Of a stretch of DNA of 64,000 nucleotides, positions 45,014 to 54,942 are shown in pieces. A model generated the notes under the pieces. That model was not told the origin of the DNA. It made no database searches and saw only the letters and a list, made by a program, of their open reading frames with translations. A program made the position numbers and the translations under genes. How positions within the stretch are numbered: position 1 is the first letter of the stretch; each line of letters begins with the position of its first letter. This DNA comes from Schizochytrium sp. CCTCC M209059. Taxonomy: Eukaryota > Sar > Bigyra > Thraustochytrida > Thraustochytriidae. The DNA lies in the NCBI GenBank assembly GCA_000818945.1, contig KN805383.1, positions 163,201 to 227,200 of the forward strand, written 5' to 3'.

Positions 45014-48000
45014 TCAACGAGCTCGTGCTGGCTGCTGTTGTTGTTGAAGAGTACTCGGTAAACGCAGTCGTAGTTGATGCATATCGTAGTCTTCAGGGTG
45101 CACGTGCTCCCAGCCAACGGACCCTCCAGAGTCGGCAGCGCTGGCCCGCCGAATGACCTCATCCAACCATGCGTACATTACCACGTATGGCTCATGTGCA
45201 GAGCGGTCCTTGCCGATATGAAGACGGCGTCGAAACGCAAGAACTGCGTCAACTTCCTGGAGGTGTTTGGCGGCCAGAGGCGATGCAGGGTCCATAATGA
45301 CATGCGTGACCTCTTGCGTGAAGTCATACCTGACATCGGCCCCGTGCATGCGCGCCAAAGATACAAGAACGGCCATACGGGAGACGAGGAAATCCGGACG
45401 ATCAGCCTCTTCGTCACCAGACGATGTGCGGAGCAAGGTAAACCTGTCAAAGTACAGCACGCACGCTCGAAGAGGGGTACTGTGAGTAAGCAATGGATCA
45501 TCCTCGTCCTCAAGCAGCGTTCGCATTGCAGATGCCACATTTTCTGCACGATTGACACGGTGCGCCGTCGGCGACGGAGCGCTTGAAAGCAGACTTGGCG
45601 ACGGGGCCGAAAAGGTCGGCGATGGGCAGCTGAGAGATCGCGCACCGCCTCGACGACGTCTCTGTGAAACGTGCTCCCTATCCGTCTCGAGCTGAACGCG
45701 AGACAGGAGGGCTTTGAGCGCTTGCGCAGATGTAGGTTCCGTTTGGTGATCCCCGGATCGATCAATGTTGCCGTATGTTTCGCGCGTCGCCGAGCACATG
45801 TGATAGTAGTCTCGAAACTTGGGCACCACGAGCTCGCCCCGCGCCAGGTTCGCCAGCGCCCAATCCACAAATAGAAGATCGACCTTATCTGTCTCGATGA
45901 TGTTTTGTAATCGCTGCGGAGACACCTCGCTGTGCACGAGCACATAGTCGATACGCTTATTACGAGGCGCAGTGGCAATGTACGTGGCTCCATTGTTCTC
46001 AAGCAAGACCGCCAGGTCGGTGTTCGTCTGAACAATCTTGATTTCGCCATTGACGTGGCGAAATTGTAAAGGTGGCGAGACATCGAATGGAATAATCAAA
46101 ACATTGTGACCCGCAAAGAGCTTCGACTCGCTGTTGGCCTTTTCCCGGATCGCACGCGCCACGGCGGTGAATTGCGCTGGCACCATGCCTACGGCGGTGC
46201 GCGCGCGCTTGGTGGGCTTTTTGCGAGCGCCTTCGCGCCCGCTGGCCGCCCGTTGACCAGACTCCATCCGCGACAGTGAAAGACCCCCGCGATTACGCGC
46301 ATGAACCTCGCGGAGTTCTGTGAAGCGAAGACAGGCATGCCACGGTTTATCAGAAGGCCATCGAATGCGCTTTACGCGAGGAAAGCGAATCACGTACCCC
46401 GAGCTCCAATGTGGCGACGGCACGATCTCGGCACCGATCACCGTTAAAATGACAGATTTGCTCGGCTCGTACCAAAAGTCAGGCCTATCGCTAGCCTTAG
46501 CGGGCTTCCAACCCATGAGATGTTTAGGCGTTCCCTCCCAGCGATGCTCGCCAGTCTTGAGTTGGCGACGCAGTTGATGCAGCTCTTGGAGGCTGTAGCC
46601 CGTCCCGACCTTACCAAAACTATAAAACTGAGAAGGCAAACCACCATCCGTGGGGTCCTTGGCCAACCCAAGCATCCAATGGCTCGCGCCTCCAGTGCGT
46701 CGCTGGCCATCGGCAAGATAGCCTCCAAGCACAATCACATCGAGTTCATCATTCAGCGCCGCAAAGTATTCTGGCTTGACCTTGACCCAGCTTTCCCGTC
46801 GTCGTTGGTCGAGATCGTATGTCGAAGAGATGCTCTTCAGCATCAACCCTTCGCCACGGTCCTCCATGACTTCATCAAGAGCGTCAAACATTTCATTGTA
46901 CCGCTCCTTTTTGTCAATGCGATCCACGATGACGCTGGCAATAATCTCGACCTTGTGCGGCGTGGGGCGAATAACCTTGTGCAAGAGGTCGCGCCGTTCC
47001 TTATACGTGAGTCCCGTGAGCGATTGTTGACGGTCCGACGGGACCAAGTGTGACTTTACGTAAATGAGGTCAAAGGCCATGAAGCACAGCCAACGGTCAC
47101 TCTCGTTCTCTTTCTGATTCGCGAAAGCCTCGGCGGCTTCTGCAGCCTCGGTGCGATTTGCCCCAAAGGCCGCGTATTTACCCGTCGTTTGGTCATAGAG
47201 GACGAGCTCTCCATCTACAATGCACTCGTCGGCCAAGAGCGCATGCTCGAGCTGAGCCTGCAAGGCCTCATTGTATCTGTACATTTTGCCCATGTCGAGG
47301 CCTTGGCGAGAGAACACCTTGACCGCCCCAGGATCCTGGCGCGACCAGTGGACGAGCAAGCGTTCGCCGTCGAGTTTCGGTTCTACAGCAAAGGGTCTAC
47401 CTCCAAAGCCGTCGAGACAAGTCATATTGGAGCTCGGCTTGTACCCGAGCATTGGTTTGAAAGGCTTGAACAGAGTCACTTCGGCACGCAAGCGCACACT
47501 AGGATCGCGGCACTGCGCGCACACGCGTCGTAAATTGAGATGTGAGTTGTACTGATCCAGGGCATCGTCGTGCAGCGCCCTGAGAAAGGACTCGTACTTG
47601 ATTTTAATGTTCATTTTGTCACCAATGACAATGTTGAGAATCCACTTGAACTCGACCGAATTCATCTTGTTCAAAAGCCCACGGAGAATCAGTCTCCTCT
47701 CGTCGTTATCCGCGGCTCGGGCCAGCTTGTCAAGCTCCTGGTTCGCCTCTTTTACCGTCAATTTGTTGCCCGCGTCCCCGGGACCATTACCGCGCTCGCG
47801 AAGAACATCCTCGACGACGCCGGGAAGGCGGCCCGAATGCGGACCTGCATACCTTTCGTCCTTGTAATGGCTAATTTTCAGCCCCAAAGCCGAGGTCTTG
47901 CTCAGTCCAATCGACTCGCGGACAAGTCCTTTGAGCAGCGTTTCCCTGATCCCGTATCGCTTTCTTGCGTTATCGACTTGGGGCACGATGAGTCGCACAA

Positions 48001-48298
48001 GAGGATACATGGTCTGTTTCGTGCTCGTGTCTACGAGCCGGCGATTGAAGAAGAGTCTCACGCGCTGTCTTGGTTTGAGTGTGGCCTTTTCCGCGCGCTC
48101 CAGCGCCACGCAAAGCGTGTAGAACTTGACGTTGTCGGCATGGTCGCTGGGGCCCTCGACGTAGACTGCGCTGCCACTGCTGCTCTTGCTGCTGGCGCCG
48201 CCAGGAGCATTGTAAGCGTTGACTGCGGCGCCGTCTTCTCCGCACCCGCTGCCACCCCCGAAGCTGCTCTGCTCGACGCTGCTCGCCGCCGAAGCCAT
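45014..48298 (-). CDS. LIG4: DNA ligase IV (ATP-dependent, non-homologous end joining)
   Basis: A 1,094-residue nuclear ligase that seals double-strand breaks in NHEJ. An N-terminal DNA-binding domain (FYTLCVALERAEKATLKPRQRVRLF) precedes the catalytic core. Motif I is EPKLDGERL, with adenylated Lys308; then FMAFDLIY (III), DRGEGLMLK (IV) and SWVKVKPEY (V). The OB-fold ends with VIRFPRVKRIRWPSDKPWHACL. Two BRCT domains follow, roughly residues 725-830 and 940-1075, separated by a Ser/Pro/Arg-rich linker where XRCC4 binds in other eukaryotes; the XRCC4-clamp residues cannot be confirmed by eye. It is longer than human LIG4 (911 residues), chiefly through the N-terminal leader and the linker. 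The Met at 48298 (MASAASS) was chosen; the one at 48400 adds a hydrophobic leader unlikely for a nuclear enzyme. The C-terminus has a Gln run. Confidence 0.97.
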   Translation of the reverse strand: MASAASSVEQSSFGGGSGCGEDGAAVNAYNAPGGASSKSSSGSAVYVEGPSDHADNVKFYTLCVALERAEKATLKPRQRVRLFFNRRLVDTSTKQTMYPLVRLIVPQVDNARKRYGIRETLLKGLVRESIGLSKTSALGLKISHYKDERYAGPHSGRLPGVVEDVLRERGNGPGDAGNKLTVKEANQELDKLARAADNDERRLILRGLLNKMNSVEFKWILNIVIGDKMNIKIKYESFLRALHDDALDQYNSHLNLRRVCAQCRDPSVRLRAEVTLFKPFKPMLGYKPSSNMTCLDGFGGRPFAVEPKLDGERLLVHWSRQDPGAVKVFSRQGLDMGKMYRYNEALQAQLEHALLADECIVDGELVLYDQTTGKYAAFGANRTEAAEAAEAFANQKENESDRWLCFMAFDLIYVKSHLVPSDRQQSLTGLTYKERRDLLHKVIRPTPHKVEIIASVIVDRIDKKERYNEMFDALDEVMEDRGEGLMLKSISSTYDLDQRRRESWVKVKPEYFAALNDELDVIVLGGYLADGQRRTGGASHWMLGLAKDPTDGGLPSQFYSFGKVGTGYSLQELHQLRRQLKTGEHRWEGTPKHLMGWKPAKASDRPDFWYEPSKSVILTVIGAEIVPSPHWSSGYVIRFPRVKRIRWPSDKPWHACLRFTELREVHARNRGGLSLSRMESGQRAASGREGARKKPTKRARTAVGMVPAQFTAVARAIREKANSESKLFAGHNVLIIPFDVSPPLQFRHVNGEIKIVQTNTDLAVLLENNGATYIATAPRNKRIDYVLVHSEVSPQRLQNIIETDKVDLLFVDWALANLARGELVVPKFRDYYHMCSATRETYGNIDRSGDHQTEPTSAQALKALLSRVQLETDREHVSQRRRRGGARSLSCPSPTFSAPSPSLLSSAPSPTAHRVNRAENVASAMRTLLEDEDDPLLTHSTPLRACVLYFDRFTLLRTSSGDEEADRPDFLVSRMAVLVSLARMHGADVRYDFTQEVTHVIMDPASPLAAKHLQEVDAVLAFRRRLHIGKDRSAHEPYVVMYAWLDEVIRRASAADSGGSVGWEHVHPEDYDMHQLRLRLPSTLQQQQQPARAR

Positions 48299-49169
48299 CT
48301 TTCGTCTCTGGTCTGGTGGCCCCCAAAGGGACACCCCAAAAACTCGAAAAAACCTCAGCTGAGAAAACGAGAGACCTTCACGCCAACTTCGACTATACAA
48401 TCATTACTGCACTGCAGACTCACTCACGATGGCTCTCATACGCCAGCAGCGGGCTGTTGGGCTGATTTAAAACGTGGTATGAGACATGATGCTGGGCTCG
48501 CTCTGTGCGCAACCCAGGCTGGCCAATTACTATGCTAGCAGAGAATGAGTTGCGCATCCCAATGCCAACTTGTGGTACTACTATATATGCATAAAGCAGC
48601 CGTCTCTTCAGGTGCCGGAATTAATACGGGAAGAAAGACAGAAGCGCTATAGGGTTTGGCTTAAAGTTACAGCTCTCGACGAGATGACGATGACGGGTAT
48701 TATCGGTCGTTTGAAGGTTGGTTGCTTTGTTCACACGGTTGGAACCAACGGTTGCCGGCACACATGTCCATGATCTCGACCCGGACTTATTCAAGGCGAA
48801 TTTGGAATGGAAAGCAGCTGATACGCGTAAGTACTGGGACGTGTGAAGTGTATGTAGAAATGATAAATTGCCACCTGAATACATTGTGGAGTAGCGTGGG
48901 AAACAAATGAAATGAAATGCAGATGACTGGTATCGCAAAAGTCATCTTTGTTACGGAAATAAAAAACCGCAAATCATTTTAAAACTACTATTATGATTAT
49001 GAAGAAAAAAAAGTGAAGACAGGGAGACAACGGACACCCTGCTCGAGAGAACGGGGCAACACATCTCGCGATCACATGCGAGCGACCTGGACCTAGAGGT
49101 GACGTTGAGAGAGAGAGACAGGGAGAGGGAGGGAGAGATACAGACCGAGTACGACCCAAAGAAGGCATC
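48299..49169. other. Divergent intergenic region LIG4 / CCDC148-like
   Basis: An 871-bp interval without a convincing gene. It includes AT-rich stretches (48560-49010) and a GA-rich run (about 49108-49138) shortly before the plus-strand start. Both flanking promoters probably lie here. Confidence 0.6.
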
Positions 49170-51119
49170 ATGAAGGCAGCTCAGATGGAGGCGGCCGTGG
49201 CTCGCGCGGAGCGAACCTCGGCCGTGCTCGACAAGCTCTCGAAGAAGAGTAGTGCGCAGAAACGCAAGACCAAGCTCAGCAAGCACAAGCACGACTGGCA
49301 GCAGGAGTATGTTGCACTAGCCGCAGAGGCGAGCAGTTTGGAACGCGATCTTGCGGGCTTCATGCAAAATAATGAGCAGTCCACACCTACGTTGACCCGG
49401 CGCTTGCAAGGCTCTTCATCGACCCGACGTCTCCACGATGCGGGCGCACATGTGCCGCAGCGACGAGCAAAGTCGAGTACAAAGATTCAGGAGTCCGCCA
49501 TTCTCAACGACTCGGCGATGAGCGAGGAGTGGCGTGAACTTCAGACTCAAGCCGACAAAGAGGCCGCGGCAAGACAACAATGGCGCAACGATCTTTTTAG
49601 GCAAGTTTTAGGTATGCGATCGCTCTTGCACGGAGAGCGTGGAAGACTACACCAGAGTACGCAGTTACAGGAAATGGCTGAGATCTTGGAGATCGTTCGT
49701 CGCAGTCTGGCACAGGAGGGCGACATGCTATACGCAACAGCGCAGGAGTGCACGAAGGATGCGATTAACGCAAAGGCTGTCGCGATGCGGTCGCTTCGTT
49801 CAAACTTCACCTTTTTGGCAGCAAATGCAGACGATCTCAAGGAAAGCCAAATGGAGTCCAAAATCCAAGCCGTACGCTTCCGACTTGAGCACATTGCCGC
49901 AGGATACGATACGGTGCCCAGCGTCGGTGCAGTCCTTGAACAGGCCAATGCAGATCTTGATGTTCTTCGTGCGCGGCAAGTGGGCAGAATTGAAGGTCTG
50001 CAGACGCGTGCAAAGGCCCACAAGCGAGTGGTTTCCGCACAAGACCAGGCCCCATCGAGCAAAAACAAGGACACTGAGGATCCGAGCCACGTCGACGCAG
50101 AAGCAACACCAAGTGCTCAGACAGTTGCGCTTTGGGAGGCACTTGAAAAACTGCATCGCGAAACGGTCCTTCGTGGTCGTGGTTTGGGATTGTTTCTCGA
50201 GCGTGCTTCACTGCAATTTCCCCAACTTGGGCGAGCTCGTATCGAGGAGGAGCTTTCGTGGCTCGAGGAGCGACGACAATTGGCAGCTCTCCGAAAAGAT
50301 GCCGCCCGTTCGTTTTTGCGAGACATAGAGACGCTCGCCGACGATGCCGAAAAACGTCTTGGCAAGGAGATAGAAGCCTATCAGACGTCGGTCGTGCTGC
50401 AGGGAGAAAAAGATGCGCTTGTTGCGCGACGGGCCGAGATCCATGGTCGTCTCGAGATGCAGCGGCGTGAAGCAGCCATTCGTGAAGCACAAGAGGCTGA
50501 AATCCGCGCAGCACAAGAGGCCGAAGCTCGCGAGGAAAAGGAAAGACGCGAGGCGCTCGAAGAGCTCGAACGTGAACATAAACGGCGACTTGTCACTGCT
50601 TTTCAGCGCGAGCGCGAGTTCGAAAAGTCCATGCAAGCTCTGCAAGAAGCTCAACATGAAGAGACGCTCTTGGAAGCGCAACGTGCCCGAGCGCCCGAAA
50701 ACGAACGTCGTGTTCAGTATCGCGCACAAGAGCTCGAACGGAAGCAGCGCGAGCAAGCAGCGGAGCTGGAGCGCGCGCGCCTTGAAGGTGTTGCCGCGGA
50801 GCAACGGCTGGATTATCTGAGAACCCAGGTTCCCTATTACGGAAAACTGCAAGAAATTGTGCCGAGCAAAGAGAGGCTCGAGCAGCACACGTTTTCCTCT
50901 GCAGTCGTGCCTGACGCAGCGTATCGGAACTACGCGCGCGAAGGTCTCTTTCAGAATCCGGGGTTTACGGATGCTCAGGTCTGCGGTGATGTCCGATTTC
51001 GCGTTGTGGAAGCATTGCGCGCAAAGGGGCTGCAAAACTCATCGTATGCGCACACGCTACTCACTTCGATGGCCTCGGGCGTTCTTGCGCAAAAGAATCT
51101 CCAGACTTCTATTGGATAG
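49170..51119 (+). CDS. Coiled-coil protein, CCDC148-like
   Basis: A 649-residue, strongly helical protein. Basic N-terminal helix (KLSKKSSAQKRKTKLSKHKHDWQ), several heptad-rich stretches, and a long charged coiled coil at about residues 400-550 (Glu/Arg/Ala-rich, EERR/REAQEAE repeats). The C-terminal ~100 residues are not coiled coil: a VPYYGKLQ segment, a Tyr/Arg-rich stretch, then GFTDAQVCGDVRFRVVEALRAKGLQNSSYAHTLL. That ordering (long coiled coil followed by a short conserved end with DxRFRxxxAL) resembles CCDC148, known mainly in flagellated eukaryotes. A cytoskeletal or axonemal role is inference. Start: first Met, 4 bp after a purine-rich leader. Confidence 0.62.
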   Translation: MKAAQMEAAVARAERTSAVLDKLSKKSSAQKRKTKLSKHKHDWQQEYVALAAEASSLERDLAGFMQNNEQSTPTLTRRLQGSSSTRRLHDAGAHVPQRRAKSSTKIQESAILNDSAMSEEWRELQTQADKEAAARQQWRNDLFRQVLGMRSLLHGERGRLHQSTQLQEMAEILEIVRRSLAQEGDMLYATAQECTKDAINAKAVAMRSLRSNFTFLAANADDLKESQMESKIQAVRFRLEHIAAGYDTVPSVGAVLEQANADLDVLRARQVGRIEGLQTRAKAHKRVVSAQDQAPSSKNKDTEDPSHVDAEATPSAQTVALWEALEKLHRETVLRGRGLGLFLERASLQFPQLGRARIEEELSWLEERRQLAALRKDAARSFLRDIETLADDAEKRLGKEIEAYQTSVVLQGEKDALVARRAEIHGRLEMQRREAAIREAQEAEIRAAQEAEAREEKERREALEELEREHKRRLVTAFQREREFEKSMQALQEAQHEETLLEAQRARAPENERRVQYRAQELERKQREQAAELERARLEGVAAEQRLDYLRTQVPYYGKLQEIVPSKERLEQHTFSSAVVPDAAYRNYAREGLFQNPGFTDAQVCGDVRFRVVEALRAKGLQNSSYAHTLLTSMASGVLAQKNLQTSIG

Positions 51120-51264
51120 CAAGCGCGGATGTGGACAGTAGGCACGACTAGGTCATGTTCGTCTTTTTGATTCCCCATGTCTGGGGCAGAGAGGATGAGA
51201 AGTCAGGACGGGGAAGGAAGGAGGAAGAAGAGACGGAGAGAAGCATGACTGCAGTCTTTTCTTT

Positions 51265-52908
51265 TTAGGGCATAAGCACTCGATTCACACCATACATGTA
51301 GACGTCCCAGATGATGCGATCGACTCCGGGAGTATCGACGTTCGCCCTCACATCGGCGAGACCAAGCTTTCGTGAGGTCTCTGCGACGACGCTACTGAGT
51401 TTGAGAATGAGTGGGGCAACATAACTGCGCGAAACGCCGGTGACGTTGGCCCTTTCCATGGTGGAGAAAATATTTCTGCCTGTGCGCAAGATCATTTCCT
51501 GGTCGGGGACGCCTTCAAGGTAGGGCGCAAGCTGGGGGCCAGGGGCAACACTCGCGATGATCTCACTCCCCAAGAGCAAGGTTTCGAGCTCGGCACGAGT
51601 GAACACGCTTGAGCTATCTGCGTCAGCAAAGATCGGGCCCTCACCATCCCTGTTTTCGATGCGAACAAAAACGCAACCGGGCGTATTGGTCATAGAACAT
51701 TGATAGCCGACACAGCGGAGCATGTACATGAGGCAAGCATTTTGAACCAGAGGCAGTGCCGCCCCGCGCTCCATGTAACTTGAGGGAAACGAAAAGGTGG
51801 CAAAGTGGGATTGCGGACGCATCGGTACGGATTGATTTTTGCGCGTCCTTTCTTCCTTGAGCGATGTCATGATCCGTTTGATGCCGTCGACATCGAGAGA
51901 CATACCAAAGGACTCCTCTGGTATCAATGATTCAAGCCAGGGAAAGATGCTGTATGGTGAGCGTTCCTCATTCCTCTCCTCGTGGAGCATACATTCAAAG
52001 ACGAAGAGTGTACGAAGAAGATATTTGTCGCTTTCTTTGCCGGAGCAACGAGAGGTGGGCGGCGGAAGCTGGCCGCGTCCGCGTTCCGTTGCCAGTGCAG
52101 CAGCCCACTCTCGTATGATTTTTTCCATGTATGCGGCCCCTCTTCCGATAATGTAGGCGAACTTGAGACGGAATTTAGCTTCGGGTTTGGACCAAAAGGG
52201 GTTCTCATAAATTGACACCGCTTTAACCTCGGAGACGCTGCGAAATTCAAAGGATGAAGAGCGCAAGGACTTGACTAGAGCGGCCGAGTTTACGCTCGAG
52301 GAGGGCCTCGCCGGGCCGGTGCTGGCCATGGAGAGACCTGGTTTTCCATTGATTCTTTTTTGCTTGTCTTTGGCGCGCTCAATGATTTTGAAAAAGCCCT
52401 TGTGCATGACTTGGGCCACGTACGCTGCCTTGTATGATTTCTGGCCAGCTGGCATTGGCCAGGGGAGAGGGCACCTCGCCCATGCGCAAAAGGTCGCGCT
52501 TTTCAAAGCTTTTTCGCCATCGGCAGCCAAAGCAATGGGCTTCCAGCGTGCGTACGCTGGACTGCGATACGAAAAATCGACCTCGTACGCTCGTCGGAAG
52601 AGGTCATCCTCATGCTTGCAAAGAACGTCATGCACGAGCTTGCACGTTGTCGCAACGCAAATCAAGTCTCTGCCAGCGAGCTCGAGGTCTTGGTTTCTGG
52701 TCGCCCACTGTCCGAGCGGAGTATCCTTGGCTCCTCCTTTTTTTGCTGCCTCGGGAAAGGGCGCGCCACCCGACGCGGCCTCGCTTTCGTACAGGTCCTT
52801 GTCATCTACGTCAATCGCAAACGTGGGGGAGAAGCGCCCGGGGGTGTGGCGGGCCGGAATGCTCTGCAGCACGAGGAGTACGACGGATTCGGGGAGTTTG
52901 TCCAGCAT
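51265..52908 (-). CDS. F-box-like protein
   Basis: A 547-residue protein from the Met at 52908. It starts MLDKLPESVVLLVLQSI, a typical F-box opening (LPxxxxxxIL). After a Gly/Ala/Asp-rich insertion it continues LICVATTCKLVHDVL, the second half of an F-box (L...A.TCK....L). This suggests an SCF ubiquitin ligase substrate receptor. The remaining ~430 residues are folded (basic helices, FVFECMLHE, SIFPWLESLIPEESFGM, a central GCVFVRIENRDG) but match no family I can name; resemblance to the FBXO21 body was considered and not established. The frame extends upstream to 53214, but that part runs antisense to GPATCH1 and has no structure. It is divergent from GPATCH1 with only 99 bp between start codons. 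Confidence 0.68.
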   Translation of the reverse strand: MLDKLPESVVLLVLQSIPARHTPGRFSPTFAIDVDDKDLYESEAASGGAPFPEAAKKGGAKDTPLGQWATRNQDLELAGRDLICVATTCKLVHDVLCKHEDDLFRRAYEVDFSYRSPAYARWKPIALAADGEKALKSATFCAWARCPLPWPMPAGQKSYKAAYVAQVMHKGFFKIIERAKDKQKRINGKPGLSMASTGPARPSSSVNSAALVKSLRSSSFEFRSVSEVKAVSIYENPFWSKPEAKFRLKFAYIIGRGAAYMEKIIREWAAALATERGRGQLPPPTSRCSGKESDKYLLRTLFVFECMLHEERNEERSPYSIFPWLESLIPEESFGMSLDVDGIKRIMTSLKEERTRKNQSVPMRPQSHFATFSFPSSYMERGAALPLVQNACLMYMLRCVGYQCSMTNTPGCVFVRIENRDGEGPIFADADSSSVFTRAELETLLLGSEIIASVAPGPQLAPYLEGVPDQEMILRTGRNIFSTMERANVTGVSRSYVAPLILKLSSVVAETSRKLGLADVRANVDTPGVDRIIWDVYMYGVNRVLMP

Positions 52909-53007
52909 GGTTGCGGTTCTGTTGTCACCACGACAACCACAATGTCCAAGTGTCTTGCAAAACAGGTTTACTCGCGTCGCGTGGACTCTCGGTGACCGGA
53001 CGCGAGG
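52909..53007. promoter_or_regulatory. 99-bp bidirectional promoter F-box / GPATCH1
   Basis: The two chosen start codons face away from each other across 99 bp. Both promoters and both 5' leaders must therefore be very short, or overlap the neighbouring coding sequence. Confidence 0.5.
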
Positions 53008-54537
53008 ATGGTGGTGCTGCTGGGCACCCCGCTCGTGTCGGGCCTGGAGCGGCAGCAGGTGCTGAGTTCGGCCACGGGCGAAACTTGCGATGGCGCTGAG
53101 GGCAGCGGTGGCGGGGACGGTCGCCGTCGCCCCAAGGTTGGCGAGGTGTATGATGCGCAGGGGCGACGACGTCTGCACGGCGCCTTTACGGGCGGGTTCT
53201 CGGCAGGGTATCACAACACGGTCGGGTCAGCGGAGGGATGGCACGGTTCGAGCAAATTCGTCTCGTCTCGCACAGATAAGGAGCGCGGCATTGCCCCAAA
53301 GCAGCGTCAGCAGCGGCCCGAAGACTTTATGGATGAAGAGGACGATCCCTTGCTTGGTCGTAATGTGCACGCCAGCGCGGTCTATGATGCGGGCGGCGAT
53401 CTTGTCGACAGGTCAAGTCTTGGAATGCATGCGGGTCGTGAGAACGAAATGGCCTTGGATGGTCATGGAGAACCTTTTCCGTCGCCAGCAACGGCGTCCT
53501 TTGGGTCCAAGCTGTTGCGTTCGCTCGGATGGCGGCCTGGACAGGGTTTGGGTCCACGTCTGGTTCCCAAGAGACATGCTCAATATGTTCTCGCGGATGG
53601 TAGCGTCGAACTGACCATGCGAGCAGCCGAGGGCTCGCGGCCTCCCCCTGACACACCGAAAGCTAGCCTTTTGTTTTGCAATGGCGTCGCCGGTCTTGGC
53701 GTTGGAGCTTTTCCTCCTTTAGCCAATCAAAGAGCAAGAGGAGCTGGGAAGAAGCGTCGTCGCGTGAATGAGGGCATCGGTGTTGGTATTTTCGACGAGG
53801 GGGACATTGATGACGTGGAAGCATACGACATGAGCATGGATGACATTGTGCGCAAAGGAGCATCAAGCAAGCCGCCGAGTACGCACGATAATCCCAGCCA
53901 CTCGCTTGCAAAAATGGAGGCCCAGGTCCGCGCGCAAGAGGCAAGAGCCCAGTCTCGAGCCAAGGGCAATTTTCTGGCTGGATATACTCCGGCCAAGGGG
54001 ACGGCAAGACCATTAAAAGTTTATCCCGTGCCGGAGACTCCATCGGAGGCGTCGATGCTTTTGAATAGGAAGACGAGCTTTCGTCAGAGTGTGTCTGCTG
54101 CTGCATCTGATCCGAGCTTGTCTGATCAGAGTTTGGCTTCGCGTTTCGTCCGTGAAGGGCGGAGTGCTGGCCCACGAGAGGGCGCGAAGGAAGGAGAAGC
54201 AGGCAACGTGGTGTCTGAGAATGAAGGTGTCCGTGTGGTGCGCAAGGAAGAGGTGTGGCTTCCTACCTCGCTTGTTGCGAAGCGGCTGGGCATCGATGCC
54301 GCGCGAAGGGAGCGTCCAGGGTCTATGCACTCTCGAGCAGAATTGAATAATTCCGAGTCTTTGCAGGGTCCTCATTTTGGACCAGATCAGGTACGAGCCA
54401 TTTTTGATGAGACGATCGAGCACGAGGACGAAGATACTGGCGAATTGGATGCGCAGCATATGGAATTCACCACACCATCCGCTCAAGGTGCGGCGGTGCG
54501 GTTCAAGCCTCGATCAACGCGACAAGTTACAAGTTGA
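53008..54537 (+). CDS. GPATCH1: G-patch domain protein GPATCH1-like (spliceosome-associated)
   Basis: A 509-residue nuclear RNA-processing factor. The N-terminal GPATCH1 signature is excellent: VYDAQGRRRLHGAFTGGF then SAGYHNTVGSAEGWHGSSKFVSSR and QRPEDFMDEEDD. The G-patch, SFGSKLLRSLGWRPGQGLGPRL, is at about residues 163-185; G-patches activate DEAH helicases. Later parts include a basic NLS-like KKRRR, an acidic patch and a WLPTSLVAKRLGID segment corresponding to the conserved core downstream. At 509 residues it is much shorter than human GPATCH1 (about 930), lacking the charged RS-like tail. The start at 53008 is the first Met, 99 bp from the divergent F-box gene. Confidence 0.9.
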   Translation: MVVLLGTPLVSGLERQQVLSSATGETCDGAEGSGGGDGRRRPKVGEVYDAQGRRRLHGAFTGGFSAGYHNTVGSAEGWHGSSKFVSSRTDKERGIAPKQRQQRPEDFMDEEDDPLLGRNVHASAVYDAGGDLVDRSSLGMHAGRENEMALDGHGEPFPSPATASFGSKLLRSLGWRPGQGLGPRLVPKRHAQYVLADGSVELTMRAAEGSRPPPDTPKASLLFCNGVAGLGVGAFPPLANQRARGAGKKRRRVNEGIGVGIFDEGDIDDVEAYDMSMDDIVRKGASSKPPSTHDNPSHSLAKMEAQVRAQEARAQSRAKGNFLAGYTPAKGTARPLKVYPVPETPSEASMLLNRKTSFRQSVSAAASDPSLSDQSLASRFVREGRSAGPREGAKEGEAGNVVSENEGVRVVRKEEVWLPTSLVAKRLGIDAARRERPGSMHSRAELNNSESLQGPHFGPDQVRAIFDETIEHEDEDTGELDAQHMEFTTPSAQGAAVRFKPRSTRQVTS

Positions 54538-54942
54538 GAACTCGAGACAAGGTTTTCACATTACTTGATAAGGTTTTCGCCTTTTGGCTGAGGATCGTTG
54601 ACGAATTTTGGATGATATCCGCTCAAGGCACGAGTGCAAGATTCAAGTTTCGACCGATTCCAAATCTGAGCAATCGGCGAGGAAAAGAGGACCAAATGGC
54701 ACGTGAAGCCCTGTGGATAAGCAACGTCGCGTCTGCCCGATTGATCGAAAGGGAAAAGTAAGTGTGGGCATAGCAACGTCTTCTGGCTAGCGGTGGTTCA
54801 AATCGTTCATTGACAGACGCGAGCCAAGGGTTGATAGGTGCAAAAAGTTCTGTTTGGTTGGCAGCGTGGGAAAACGCATATTTATTTTATCCGAATCCGA
54901 ATCTAAATCTGAAAAGATGTACACATAGTAAAAGTTGCTTGT
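54538..54942. other. Convergent intergenic region, no gene seen
   Basis: 3' flanks of GPATCH1 and the AP2-domain gene. No repeat, RNA gene or open frame of note. Confidence 0.6.
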
